Source: Rhodospirillales bacterium (lineage in GTDB: Bacteria > Pseudomonadota > Alphaproteobacteria > Rhodospirillales > JAPHTL01). Taken from it: DNA of 18,456 nt. This document shows, piece by piece, positions 7,775 through 14,669 of the stretch (within the stretch, counting starts at the first letter, position 1; each line of letters begins with the position of its first letter). The position numbers were made by a program, and so were the translations under genes. Where the stretch lies: the NCBI GenBank assembly GCA_026193355.1, contig JAPHTL010000243.1:1-18456 (forward strand). Direction: 5' to 3'. The notes beneath the pieces were generated by a model that worked only from the letters and a program-made list of their open reading frames with translations, had not been told where the DNA came from and did not search any database.

Positions 7775-8377
7775 ATGACGAACACTGTTACCACCAACAA
7801 TACGCTCATTTCCGCCTTGTGGCCGAAGACCGACACCAACAGGATTCTTCGACTGATAGCACTTGCCGTTGTCGCGACGATCCTGCTTACCATTTCAGCG
7901 AAACTGAAGGTGCCTTTCTGGCCCGTCCCGATGACGATGCAACCCTTTGCGGTAATGATGATTGGCATGGTGTTCGGATGGCGCCTCGGCGTGGCTACAC
8001 TGACGCTTTATCTGGCGCAGGGCGCGCTGGGCCTTCCCGTCTTCTCCGGCACACCGGAAAGGGGTATCGGACTGGCCTACATGATGGGTCCGACCGGGGG
8101 ATATCTCGTCGGTTTTGTTCTGTCCGCCGCTCTGGTTGGTTTCCTGGCCGAACGCGGATGGGGGCGCGACGTCGTTTCGACTGGTGCGGCCATGTTCCTC
8201 GGAACGGCTGTTATCTACGCCATGGGCATCATGTGGCTCAGCGCCTTTACGGGGGGACTCGACAAGGCCTTCGCCGTCGGTGTCGCTCCCTTCCTTTTGG
8301 GCGATGCTCTGAAGATTGTCCTAGCCGCATTGCTGGTTCCTGGCGTCTGGAAGCTGGTGCAACGGATACGTTCCTGA
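7775..8377 (+). CDS. bioY: Biotin transporter BioY (S component)
   Basis: BioY is an integral membrane biotin-binding protein. It acts as the S component of ECF transporters or, in some bacteria, works without the ECF ATPase and T subunit. The 200-residue protein has about six hydrophobic segments and the family motifs VPFWPVPMTMQPFAVMMIG, ATLTLYLAQGALGLPVF and MMGPTGGYLVGF. The ATG at 7775 has GAGGGAAG upstream. No bioM or bioN is adjacent, so it is either a solitary BioY or uses distant ECF genes; the window cannot decide. It is followed 26 bases later by an intrinsic terminator. The family call is firm; biotin as substrate is inferred from the family. Confidence 0.93.
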   Translation: MTNTVTTNNTLISALWPKTDTNRILRLIALAVVATILLTISAKLKVPFWPVPMTMQPFAVMMIGMVFGWRLGVATLTLYLAQGALGLPVFSGTPERGIGLAYMMGPTGGYLVGFVLSAALVGFLAERGWGRDVVSTGAAMFLGTAVIYAMGIMWLSAFTGGLDKAFAVGVAPFLLGDALKIVLAALLVPGVWKLVQRIRS

Positions 8378-8403
8378 ACAAAAGAAATACTTCATGACAT
8401 GAA

Positions 8404-8437
8404 AGCGGGGCCTTGATCACGAGGCTCCGCTTTTTTA
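8404..8437 (+). terminator. Intrinsic terminator after bioY
   Basis: AGCGGGGCC at 8404-8412 pairs with GGCTCCGCT at 8423-8431 (9 bp with one G-U pair, 10-base loop), followed directly by TTTTTT from 8431. It is 26 bases after the bioY stop and on the same strand, a textbook rho-independent terminator. Confidence 0.9.
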
Positions 8438-8469
8438 TTACATCAAGACGACCTGTCAGACAGCGATAT

Positions 8470-8510
8470 CAACAAGAAAAGGGCCGCCGATCAATGATCG
8501 ACGGCCCTTT
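8470..8510 (-). terminator. Intrinsic terminator after dctM, possibly bidirectional
   Basis: A long inverted repeat spans 8478-8493 and 8495-8510 (arms AAAGGGCC... and ...GGCCCTTT). Read on the minus strand it is fully paired with one G-U wobble and is followed by TTTTCTTGTT, so it fits termination of the TRAP operon, whose last gene ends at 8534. Read on the plus strand it has one C-A mismatch and is followed by TTTGTATTTT, so it may also back up the bioY terminator. Confidence 0.85.
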
Positions 8511-8533
8511 GTATTTTCCTCTGTACGGCCAAT

Positions 8534-10123
8534 TTAGCCGAAGATCACCTTGGGCAGCCACGTTGCCAATTCAGGGAACAGCGACAGGATGATCAGACCT
8601 ATGATCTGGATGATCACAAAGGGTACGACGCCCTTGTAAATGTGCATTGTCGTAACCTGTGGCGGCGCGACGCCACGCAGATAGAACAGGGCAAACCCGA
8701 AGGGCGGCGTCAGGAAAGATGTTTGCAGGTTCATCGCCATCATAACGCCGAGCCAAACCGGGTTCAGGTCCATCATGAGAAGCACGGGCGCGACGATCGG
8801 AACGACGACAAATGTGATTTCGATGAAATCCAGGAAGAAACCAAGAATGAACATGACCGCCATCACAGCGATCATGGCGCCGAAGGCGCCGCCAGGAAGG
8901 CCGCTCAGGATTTCGTGGACGAAATCGTCGCCGCCCAAGCCACGGAAAACCAGGGAAAATACCGAGGCGCCGATAAGGATGACGAAAACCATGGACGAGA
9001 TTTCCATGGTCGAACGCATGACTTCCTTCATCACCGGTATGCCGCTGCCTTCCACCTTTGTCGCCATCAGCTTGAAGACGCTGGAAACCAAGCCCCAGGC
9101 AAGGCTGAGACAGGCGATAACCGCGATCACGATACCAACCATGTCGGAAGCGGGAATTTCATCGCGGCTGATACGAAGATCCATTGTTCTGGCCAGAACG
9201 ATGAGAACGATAAGGCTAAGGCCTGCAAGATAGATTGGCCGCCCCTCCGTTTCGTTGACGCGAAGTCCGGCAAGCAGGATTGAGCCGACTGCGCCGACTG
9301 CGGCGGCTTCTGTCGGCGTTGCTATACCGGAGAGAATCGATCCCAGAACGGCAATAATCAGAACAATCGGTGGAACAAGGGCGTGCAAAATACGTTTCCA
9401 CAGACCGTCAGCGTTTATTTCCTCAGCTGGAATGGCCGGTGACCCTTCCGGTTTAAGCCAGGCAACCAGAAACTGATAGAGGATATACATACCCACTAGC
9501 ATGAGGCCGGGCAAAAGCGCGCCGGCGAAAAGGTCGCCAACGGAAACAGGTTCCGGCGACCAGTTACCCAGGGTGCGTTGGGCGTCGATGTAGGCGTTGG
9601 AAATCTGATCGCCGAGCAAAACAAGAACGATAGAGGGCGGAATGATCTGCCCAAGCGTTCCCGCAGCACAGATTGTGCCGCTTGCCAGTGACGGCGAATA
9701 ACCGCGTTTCAACATGGTTGGCAGTGAAAGAAGGCCCATGGTGACAACCGTGGCGCCGACAATCCCGGTCGATGCAGCCAACAGCGCGCCGACAATGGCG
9801 ACAGAAATACCCAATCCGCCGCGCATGGTTCCAAAAAGCATTCCCATGCTGTCCAGCAGTTCCTCGGCGACGCGGGAGCGTTCAAGCATGACTCCCATGA
9901 AGACGAACAGAGGAACGGCAAGCAGGACTTCGTTCCACATTGCATTGCCGAAAACCCGTGAGGGCAAGGCGCCAAAAAAGGAGAAGTCGAAAACACCGAA
10001 GAAAAAACCGAGGGCGGCGAAAATCAGCGCCGTACCAGCCAGAGTGAAAGCAACGGGAAAACCGGCAAGAAGGAACAAACAGGCCGTCGCGAACATACCG
10101 ATATCGAGAAAATCTTTGATCAT
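8534..10123 (-). CDS. dctM: TRAP transporter large permease subunit (DctM family)
   Basis: This is the main translocation subunit of a tripartite ATP-independent periplasmic (TRAP) transporter, an ion-gradient-driven importer in the inner membrane. The 529-residue protein is highly hydrophobic. Landmarks are LLAVPLFVFMGVMLERS, AASTGIVGATVVTMG, LGQIIPPSIVLVLLGD, GIATPTEAAAVGA (near 267-279) and the C-terminal NLQTSFLTPPFGFALFYLRG. It is about 100 residues longer than the common DctM of about 425; the extra length is a central hydrophobic stretch at about residues 295-350, a feature known in TakM-like subunits. The frame is open to 10213, but the upstream part overlaps dctQ. I chose the ATG at 10123 (MIKDFLDIG), seven bases after the dctQ stop. 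The product ends before the terminator at 8510. Confidence 0.95.
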   Translation of the reverse strand: MIKDFLDIGMFATACLFLLAGFPVAFTLAGTALIFAALGFFFGVFDFSFFGALPSRVFGNAMWNEVLLAVPLFVFMGVMLERSRVAEELLDSMGMLFGTMRGGLGISVAIVGALLAASTGIVGATVVTMGLLSLPTMLKRGYSPSLASGTICAAGTLGQIIPPSIVLVLLGDQISNAYIDAQRTLGNWSPEPVSVGDLFAGALLPGLMLVGMYILYQFLVAWLKPEGSPAIPAEEINADGLWKRILHALVPPIVLIIAVLGSILSGIATPTEAAAVGAVGSILLAGLRVNETEGRPIYLAGLSLIVLIVLARTMDLRISRDEIPASDMVGIVIAVIACLSLAWGLVSSVFKLMATKVEGSGIPVMKEVMRSTMEISSMVFVILIGASVFSLVFRGLGGDDFVHEILSGLPGGAFGAMIAVMAVMFILGFFLDFIEITFVVVPIVAPVLLMMDLNPVWLGVMMAMNLQTSFLTPPFGFALFYLRGVAPPQVTTMHIYKGVVPFVIIQIIGLIILSLFPELATWLPKVIFG

Positions 10124-10130
10124 GTCCGTA

Positions 10131-10649
10131 TCAATCCCTGCGAGGCTGTCCGAGGATGACAAAAAGGGCGCGCAGGGCAACCGAAACAGCCTGCAACCCC
10201 ATAAGGAAAACAAATGCGAGGATGGCAGTTTTCAAAAGGAAAACAGCCGGAATTCCACTTGTTTCAACCGAACCCTCAAAAACGCGCCAGGAACTCGATA
10301 CATACGGCCAGGATGCCCACCAGAGCAGGATGCAGACAGGGAGCATCAGGAAGGTGACTCCCAGAAAATCGACCCATGCTTTTGAACGTACTTTCGCGGT
10401 TCGATAAAAAATATCGACCCGGACATGTCCATTGACAAGAAGCGTATACCCACCGCCCAAAAGGAAGAGGATCGAATGCAGGTAGATAATTGTTTCCTGC
10501 ATCATGATACTGCCAATGCCAAAGACATAGCGCATGACGACAACGACGAACTGGATAATCACCATGGCCAGAGCGGCCCATGCGGTGATCTTGCCAATCC
10601 GGTCATTTATCGTGTCGATGGCATTTGCCAGGGACGCGAAGATGTTCAA
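10131..10649 (-). CDS. dctQ: TRAP transporter small permease subunit (DctQ family)
   Basis: DctQ proteins are small four-helix membrane subunits that pair with DctM and help dock the substrate-loaded binding protein. The 172-residue protein has four hydrophobic segments at about 21-41, 55-73, 93-113 and 136-158. It also has the family features MRYVFG after helix 1, a QETIIYLHSILFLLGGGYTL helix and HVRVDIFY. The first codon is TTG at 10649; GGGGAG lies seven bases upstream and no in-frame ATG occurs before residue 29 (inside helix 1), so a TTG start is well supported. The stop at 10131 is seven bases from the dctM start, implying coupling. dctP lies upstream, separated by a terminator hairpin. 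Confidence 0.93.
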   Translation of the reverse strand: MNIFASLANAIDTINDRIGKITAWAALAMVIIQFVVVVMRYVFGIGSIMMQETIIYLHSILFLLGGGYTLLVNGHVRVDIFYRTAKVRSKAWVDFLGVTFLMLPVCILLWWASWPYVSSSWRVFEGSVETSGIPAVFLLKTAILAFVFLMGLQAVSVALRALFVILGQPRRD

Positions 10650-10752
10650 GGATAGTCTCCCCAGACGAAGTTGGTACGTTTGCTCAAGCGCGGCGCAGTA
10701 TGGCGGATGAGCCTGGACCTGTATAGCGAGAATACGCCAGATGGAGGGTACT

Positions 10753-10787
10753 AAAAAGGATTGGCCCGCACCTTTCGATGCGGGCCA
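10753..10787 (-). terminator. Intrinsic terminator between dctP and dctQ
   Basis: On the minus strand, nine perfectly paired bases (10779-10787 with 10762-10770, TGGCCCGCA / TGCGGGCCA) and an 8-base loop are followed by ATCCTTTTTAG. It lies 25 bases after the dctP stop and upstream of dctQ. Partial termination here would make more binding protein than permease, a common arrangement in transporter operons. Because no other good promoter is visible before dctQ, some read-through is assumed. Confidence 0.85.
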
Positions 10788-10811
10788 GACCCAGTTACAG
10801 GCGATTCTTTA

Positions 10812-11915
10812 TTAATCGCTGTATTTGAACGGCAACAGACGAGCCTGCATATAGGCGCGTTCTGCATAGCTGGTCCAACCGAGCGCCTTCTTGCGGAAGT
10901 CGATGAAGCTCTTGTAAACCTTGCCGGTAATCTCGTCGGTCTTGGCGACCTCGGACATCACGACACCGGAAGCGTCACCGATCGCCTTCATGACTTCATC
11001 GGGGAATTGCTTAAGAACAACGCCATGCTTGTTGCGGAGCGTGTCGAGCGCGTCACCGTTGCGGGCGTTGAACTCGGCGTACATGTAGTTGTTTTCAGCA
11101 TAGGCGCAGGACGTAACCAGATCCTGATCGGACTTGCTGAAGCCGTCCCAAACACCCTTGTTGATGCCGACAGAAAGGGTTGAGCCGGGCTCGTGGAAGC
11201 CGGGCCAGTAGTAGTATTTGGTGACCTTATAGAAACCGAAGGCCAGATCGTTCCAGGGACCGACCCACTCGGTGGCGTCGATGGCGCCCGACTGCAAGGC
11301 AGGGAAAATTTCGCCGCCAGGAAGGGTGACCGCGGCCGCGCCGATACGACGAAGGACTTCGCCGCCAAGGCCGGGCATACGGATTTTCAGGCCCTTGAAA
11401 TCTTCAAGCGAGTTGATTTCCTTGTTGAACCAGCCGCCCATCTGAACGCCGGTGTTGCCAGCAGGAAGATGCTTGATGCCGAAACCTGCGCCAAGTTCGT
11501 CCCACAACTCCTGTCCGCCGCCGTGCATCAGCCAGGCGTCGTTTTCGTTGGCGGTCAGGCCGTAGGGAACCGCAGTGAAGAAGTTGTAGGCCTTGGACTT
11601 GCCCTGCCAGTAGTAGTCGGCGCCGTGGTACATGTCGGCGGTGCCGCTGGAAACGGCGCTGAACGACTCAAACGGCGGCACCAGTTCACCGGCGGCATAA
11701 AGCTTGACGGTGAGACGGCCATCCGTGGCGTTGGTAACGCGATCGGCAAAGCGCTGTGCGCCCGTTCCCAGACCCGGGAAATTCTTGGGCCAGGTTGTCA
11801 CCATCTTCAGTTCGCGCTTGCCCTGCGCAATTGCGGGCTTGGCAAGGCTGGATGCGGCAGCTGCGGTGGCGACACCGGTCAATGCGGCACCCTTGATAAA
11901 TTCGCGGCGTTTCAT
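10812..11915 (-). CDS. dctP: TRAP transporter substrate-binding protein, TakP-like, Tat-exported
   Basis: This periplasmic binding protein delivers substrate to DctQM. The 367-residue precursor begins MKRREFIKGAALTG, a twin-arginine motif (R3, R4, F6, K8) plus a hydrophobic stretch, with likely cleavage after AIA (30/31). The mature part closely resembles the 2-oxoacid-binding TakP of Rhodobacter as I recall it: AGELVP, GNTGVQMGGWF (Q158), LKIRMPG (R179), DATEWVGPW (E216, W217) and YYYWPGF. In that family the arginine binds the ligand carboxylate, and the Gln/Glu pair contributes to cation binding. Substrate is therefore probably a 2-oxo or 2-hydroxy acid (inferred). The frame extends to 11954, but the ATG at 11915 has GGGAGG upstream and gives the intact Tat signal. 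It has its own promoter upstream. Confidence 0.93.
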   Translation of the reverse strand: MKRREFIKGAALTGVATAAAASSLAKPAIAQGKRELKMVTTWPKNFPGLGTGAQRFADRVTNATDGRLTVKLYAAGELVPPFESFSAVSSGTADMYHGADYYWQGKSKAYNFFTAVPYGLTANENDAWLMHGGGQELWDELGAGFGIKHLPAGNTGVQMGGWFNKEINSLEDFKGLKIRMPGLGGEVLRRIGAAAVTLPGGEIFPALQSGAIDATEWVGPWNDLAFGFYKVTKYYYWPGFHEPGSTLSVGINKGVWDGFSKSDQDLVTSCAYAENNYMYAEFNARNGDALDTLRNKHGVVLKQFPDEVMKAIGDASGVVMSEVAKTDEITGKVYKSFIDFRKKALGWTSYAERAYMQARLLPFKYSD

Positions 11916-11973
11916 TGTGAATACGACCTCCCAATCGGAAAGAAAATGAGCCATGCGGCCCTGAGTGTTGTTT

Positions 11974-12000
11974 GTTAACGAATTTGATTATCCCGTTAAC
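11974..12000. promoter_or_regulatory. Candidate operator: two GTTAAC palindromes 21 bp apart
   Basis: GTTAAC occurs at 11974-11979 and 11995-12000, centre to centre 21 bases, i.e. two helical turns. On the minus strand both copies read CGTTAAC, so the repeat is seven bases in direct orientation. The pair lies just downstream of the dctP -10 box, in the presumed 5' untranslated region, where a bound repressor would block transcription. The repeats are observed; a regulator is not known. Confidence 0.4.
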
Positions 12001-12002
12001 GT

Positions 12003-12053
12003 GGGGGGATTATAGACGCTCAAAATAAGAGTGCAACAGAAGCCGGGGGGATT
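12003..12053. repeat. Direct repeat GGGGGGATT around the dctP promoter
   Basis: GGGGGGATT occurs at 12003-12011 and 12045-12053, exactly 42 bases apart. On the minus strand these read AATCCCCCC; the downstream copy merges with the -10 box (TATAATCCCCCC) and the upstream copy reads AAATCCCCCC. They flank the -35 box. They could be binding sites or chance low-complexity sequence. Confidence 0.35.
12009..12036 (-). promoter_or_regulatory. Sigma-70-type promoter of the dctPQM operon
   Basis: On the minus strand, TTGCAC (12036-12031) and a perfect TATAAT (12014-12009) are spaced 16 bases apart. Predicted transcription would start near 12002 and leave a leader of about 85 bases before dctP. This is the best promoter match I found in the window. 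Confidence 0.7.
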
Positions 12054-12091
12054 TATTTCAGATAACGAAAATGTGGTGTATGTAATCAATA

Positions 12092-12829
12092 TTATTGCGA
12101 CACGTTGATCCAGCGTCCTTCAACAAGCCCCTCAAGCGGTTTGAATCGGGCCTTGTAAGCCATTTTCCGGCTGCCTTCGATCCAATAGCCCAGATAAACG
12201 TACGGCAGCCCCATTTCCCGGGCGCGTTCGATAATCCAGAGAATCATGTAACTTCCAAGACTGCTTCTGTCTTCACTTGGGTCGAAGAAACTGTAGACAG
12301 CAGAAAGGCCGGTTTCGAGATAATCAATCAGGCATGCGCCGATCAGCCTGTTATCCGTATCGCGAAATTCGACAACGCCTGTTGTCACGGTTGTTTCCTC
12401 GATCAAAAACTGAAAATCCCGCCAGGTCATTTCGGCCATGTTTCCATCGTTATGACGGGTGCCTACGTAGTGACTGAACAGGGCGAACTGTTCTTCGGTG
12501 GCGCGTGCTGGAAATTCGGTGGCGCGGGTCCCGGAATTTTTGCGCATGATCCGGGTCATCGACCGCGAAGGTTTGTAATTTTCCGTGTCAACGCGGACCG
12601 GAATGCATGCGTTGCAGTCCGGACAGGCAGGCAGATAGACGATTCCGTGACTTCTGCGAAATCCCGCCAGAGACAACGCTGCGTACAGGCGGTCCGGATT
12701 GGGGCCGGACAGTTCCGCGATCAATTTCCGTTCTATCTTTCCATCAAGATAGGGGCAGGGCGATGGGGGGCTGGTGAACAGCTGGGTTGGCAGGCTTCCC
12801 GTCGTTTGAATGTCCGGGTCACTGGGCAT
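12092..12829 (-). CDS. bpt: Aspartate/glutamate leucyltransferase (bacterial N-end rule, Bpt/Ate family)
   Basis: Bpt transfers leucine from Leu-tRNA to proteins bearing N-terminal Asp or Glu, making them ClpS-ClpAP substrates. The 245-residue protein has CPYLDG (C25), the cysteine motif PACPDCNACIPVRV (C69, C72, C75), SRSMTRIMRKN, and a C-terminal GNAT-like half with YSFFDPSEDRSSLGSYMILWIIERA and YVYLGYWIEGSRKMAYKARF. This matches the alphaproteobacterial arginyl/leucyl-transferase family; leucyl rather than arginyl specificity is inferred from lineage. The frame is open to 12916, but I chose the ATG at 12829 (MPSDPDIQTT); 12850 (MERRPDK) is an alternative. The start overlaps the end of motB by 11 bases. 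No terminator is evident before the dctP promoter. Confidence 0.93.
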   Translation of the reverse strand: MPSDPDIQTTGSLPTQLFTSPPSPCPYLDGKIERKLIAELSGPNPDRLYAALSLAGFRRSHGIVYLPACPDCNACIPVRVDTENYKPSRSMTRIMRKNSGTRATEFPARATEEQFALFSHYVGTRHNDGNMAEMTWRDFQFLIEETTVTTGVVEFRDTDNRLIGACLIDYLETGLSAVYSFFDPSEDRSSLGSYMILWIIERAREMGLPYVYLGYWIEGSRKMAYKARFKPLEGLVEGRWINVSQ

Positions 12830-13778
12830 TTTGTCCGGCCGGCGCTCCATCAGGCGGGGAAGCCGGCTTACCTTCCGGGGTTTCGTAGTTTTCAATCGAC
12901 TTGCGCAGCAAGACAATGCTCAACCGCCTGTTCTTCGGATCGTTCGGGTCCTCCTTTATCAGGGGGTCCGTTGCGGCCTTTCCCATCACCCTCGACAGGC
13001 GACTTTCCGGTACGCCAAGATCAAGCAACGCGCGCCGTGCGGCATTCGCACGATCAGCCGAAAGCTCCCAGTTGGAGTACCCCGTATCGGTCACGAATTT
13101 CGTCGCGTCGGTATGGCCGGCAATGGCGACCCTTTGCGGCATCTTGTTGATTACGTTGGAGACCAGTTCGAGAACCCTTTTGGTGTGGTGATACATCTCC
13201 GCACTGCCTCTGGGAAACATCGTCAAGCCTTCCTGATCGACAATCTGGATGCGCAATCCTTCCGGGGTGTCGTCAATCATCAGACTTTTTGCGAGTTGCT
13301 TGAGGGACGGGATACCCTCAAGCGTCTTCTCAAGTTCGTCCTTGGCTTCCTGGAACTGTTGTTCCTCGATTTCCTTGACGCGCCTTTCCGCTTCTTCGTC
13401 AGTGGTTTCGGCTTCCGTCTGCGGGCTTTCTTCCTTGTTTGAGGATTCTTCACCTCCCGTTCCCAGTTTGGGCGGCGGAAGCGCCATGCTCACGCTTGGT
13501 TTTGAACGGTTGGATTGTTGGCTGCCTTCGTCGGAAATGGTCTGTCCACCGAGAACACCACCTGCGCCGCTGGTTGTCGGGGCGACGCTGGCCGGTGCGA
13601 AGTAGTTGGAGACACCTTCGAGTTGCTCGTCGGTGACGGCGTTGAGAAGCCAGAGAAGCAGAAAAAACGCCATCATTGCCGTCACGAAGTCGGCATAGGC
13701 GACCTTCCATGCCCCCCCGTGATGGGCATGCGCCGATTTTTTGACTTTTTTGATGATCGGTGTCTTGTCGCCAGCCAT
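12819..13778 (-). CDS. motB: Flagellar motor stator protein MotB
   Basis: MotB anchors the stator to peptidoglycan and carries the proton-binding aspartate that drives flagellar rotation. The 319-residue protein has a basic N-terminus, the membrane helix WKVAYADFVTAMMAFFLLLW with D30 matching E. coli D32, and a Glu-rich linker of about 90 residues that is probably coiled coil (EEAERRVKEIEEQQFQ region). A C-terminal OmpA-like peptidoglycan-binding domain follows (VAIAGHTDATKF, LSADRANAARRALLDLG, NRRLSIVLL). The frame can be extended to a TTG at 13796; the ATG at 13778 gives the typical MAGDKTPIIKK start. It lies 30 bases after motA and overlaps bpt by 11 bases, so motA-motB-bpt is probably one transcript. 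Confidence 0.96.
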   Translation of the reverse strand: MAGDKTPIIKKVKKSAHAHHGGAWKVAYADFVTAMMAFFLLLWLLNAVTDEQLEGVSNYFAPASVAPTTSGAGGVLGGQTISDEGSQQSNRSKPSVSMALPPPKLGTGGEESSNKEESPQTEAETTDEEAERRVKEIEEQQFQEAKDELEKTLEGIPSLKQLAKSLMIDDTPEGLRIQIVDQEGLTMFPRGSAEMYHHTKRVLELVSNVINKMPQRVAIAGHTDATKFVTDTGYSNWELSADRANAARRALLDLGVPESRLSRVMGKAATDPLIKEDPNDPKNRRLSIVLLRKSIENYETPEGKPASPPDGAPAGQNAQ

Positions 13779-13808
13779 GATTCGGTCCAATCCCAACCTG
13801 CTGTTCGC

Positions 13809-14669
13809 CTAGTCGGGCGGAATGTTTCCTATCATCTCTTCAACTTCGGCGAATGTTGGGCGGACATCCGTGTTGAGGATTTTTCGAGCGAATTCGATCG
13901 AAACCTGGGGCGCATAGCCTTGCATATGGGCGATGATTCCAGTCTTGATGCACTGCATGTACTTGCCTTCTGCGTCGAAGGTTTGTTCAAGCGCCCGCCC
14001 CATCGGGCCAACGATACCGTACGCCATGAACACGCCGAAAAACGTTCCGACAAGCGCGCCGCCGATCAGGTGTCCGAGAACTTCTGGCGGCTCGGTAATC
14101 GAGCCCATCGTATGGATAACGCCGAGCACGGCGGCGACGATACCCAGCGCCGGCAGGGCATCGCCCATATTGCTCATGGCTCCCGATATTGCATGAAGTT
14201 CCTTGTGATGGGTTTCAAGTTCCTCATCCATGACGGCTTCGACCTCGTGGGAGGTGCTCACGCCCAATGTAAGAAGCCGAAGGTAGTCACAGGCGAACTC
14301 GACCGCATGATGATCGTTGGCAAAAGTCGGAAACTTCTGGAACATGGCGCTGTCGTGTGGGTTTTCCACATGGCTTTCCAGGGCAAGGTCGCCCTTGGTC
14401 TTCGCCAGTTTGAAAATCGAGTAAAGAACGCCAAGAAGTTCCGAATAATGCTCTGCCTTGTATTTAGGCCCGGCAAGGAGCTTGCTGAAACTCTTGAGAA
14501 TCCCCGTAATGATGGATTTGGAGTTGCCAATGACTGTGGCGCCAATGGCCGCGCCCAGAATGATCACAAATTCAAACGGCTGCCACAAAACACCCATATG
14601 GCCGCCGACACCCAAGTATCCGCCGGCAACAGAACCAATGACAATCAGCACCCCGACGATGAACAGCAT
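13809..14669 (-). CDS. motA: Flagellar motor stator protein MotA
   Basis: MotA forms the proton channel with MotB and pushes on FliG in the rotor. The 286-residue protein has four membrane segments: two N-terminal, then a large cytoplasmic loop, then two C-terminal (ALPALGIVAAVLGVIHTMGS and LIGGALVGTFFGVFMAYGIV). Residues known from E. coli occur at the same numbers: E98 in the loop, P173 and P222. The E. coli Arg90 position is represented by a lysine (K90 or K92, depending on alignment). I chose the ATG at 14669, with TTGAGG seven bases upstream, over the TTG at 14672. No other flagellar genes are in the window, so the stator operon stands apart from the flagellar clusters here. Confidence 0.97.
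   Translation of the reverse strand: MLFIVGVLIVIGSVAGGYLGVGGHMGVLWQPFEFVIILGAAIGATVIGNSKSIITGILKSFSKLLAGPKYKAEHYSELLGVLYSIFKLAKTKGDLALESHVENPHDSAMFQKFPTFANDHHAVEFACDYLRLLTLGVSTSHEVEAVMDEELETHHKELHAISGAMSNMGDALPALGIVAAVLGVIHTMGSITEPPEVLGHLIGGALVGTFFGVFMAYGIVGPMGRALEQTFDAEGKYMQCIKTGIIAHMQGYAPQVSIEFARKILNTDVRPTFAEVEEMIGNIPPD

Noticed and set aside
7627..8397. 256-codon plus-strand frame overlapping the parC end and bioY
   Set aside because: Its product is rich in Arg, His and Cys with no domain, while the overlapping bioY frame encodes a clear membrane protein with family motifs and a ribosome-binding site.
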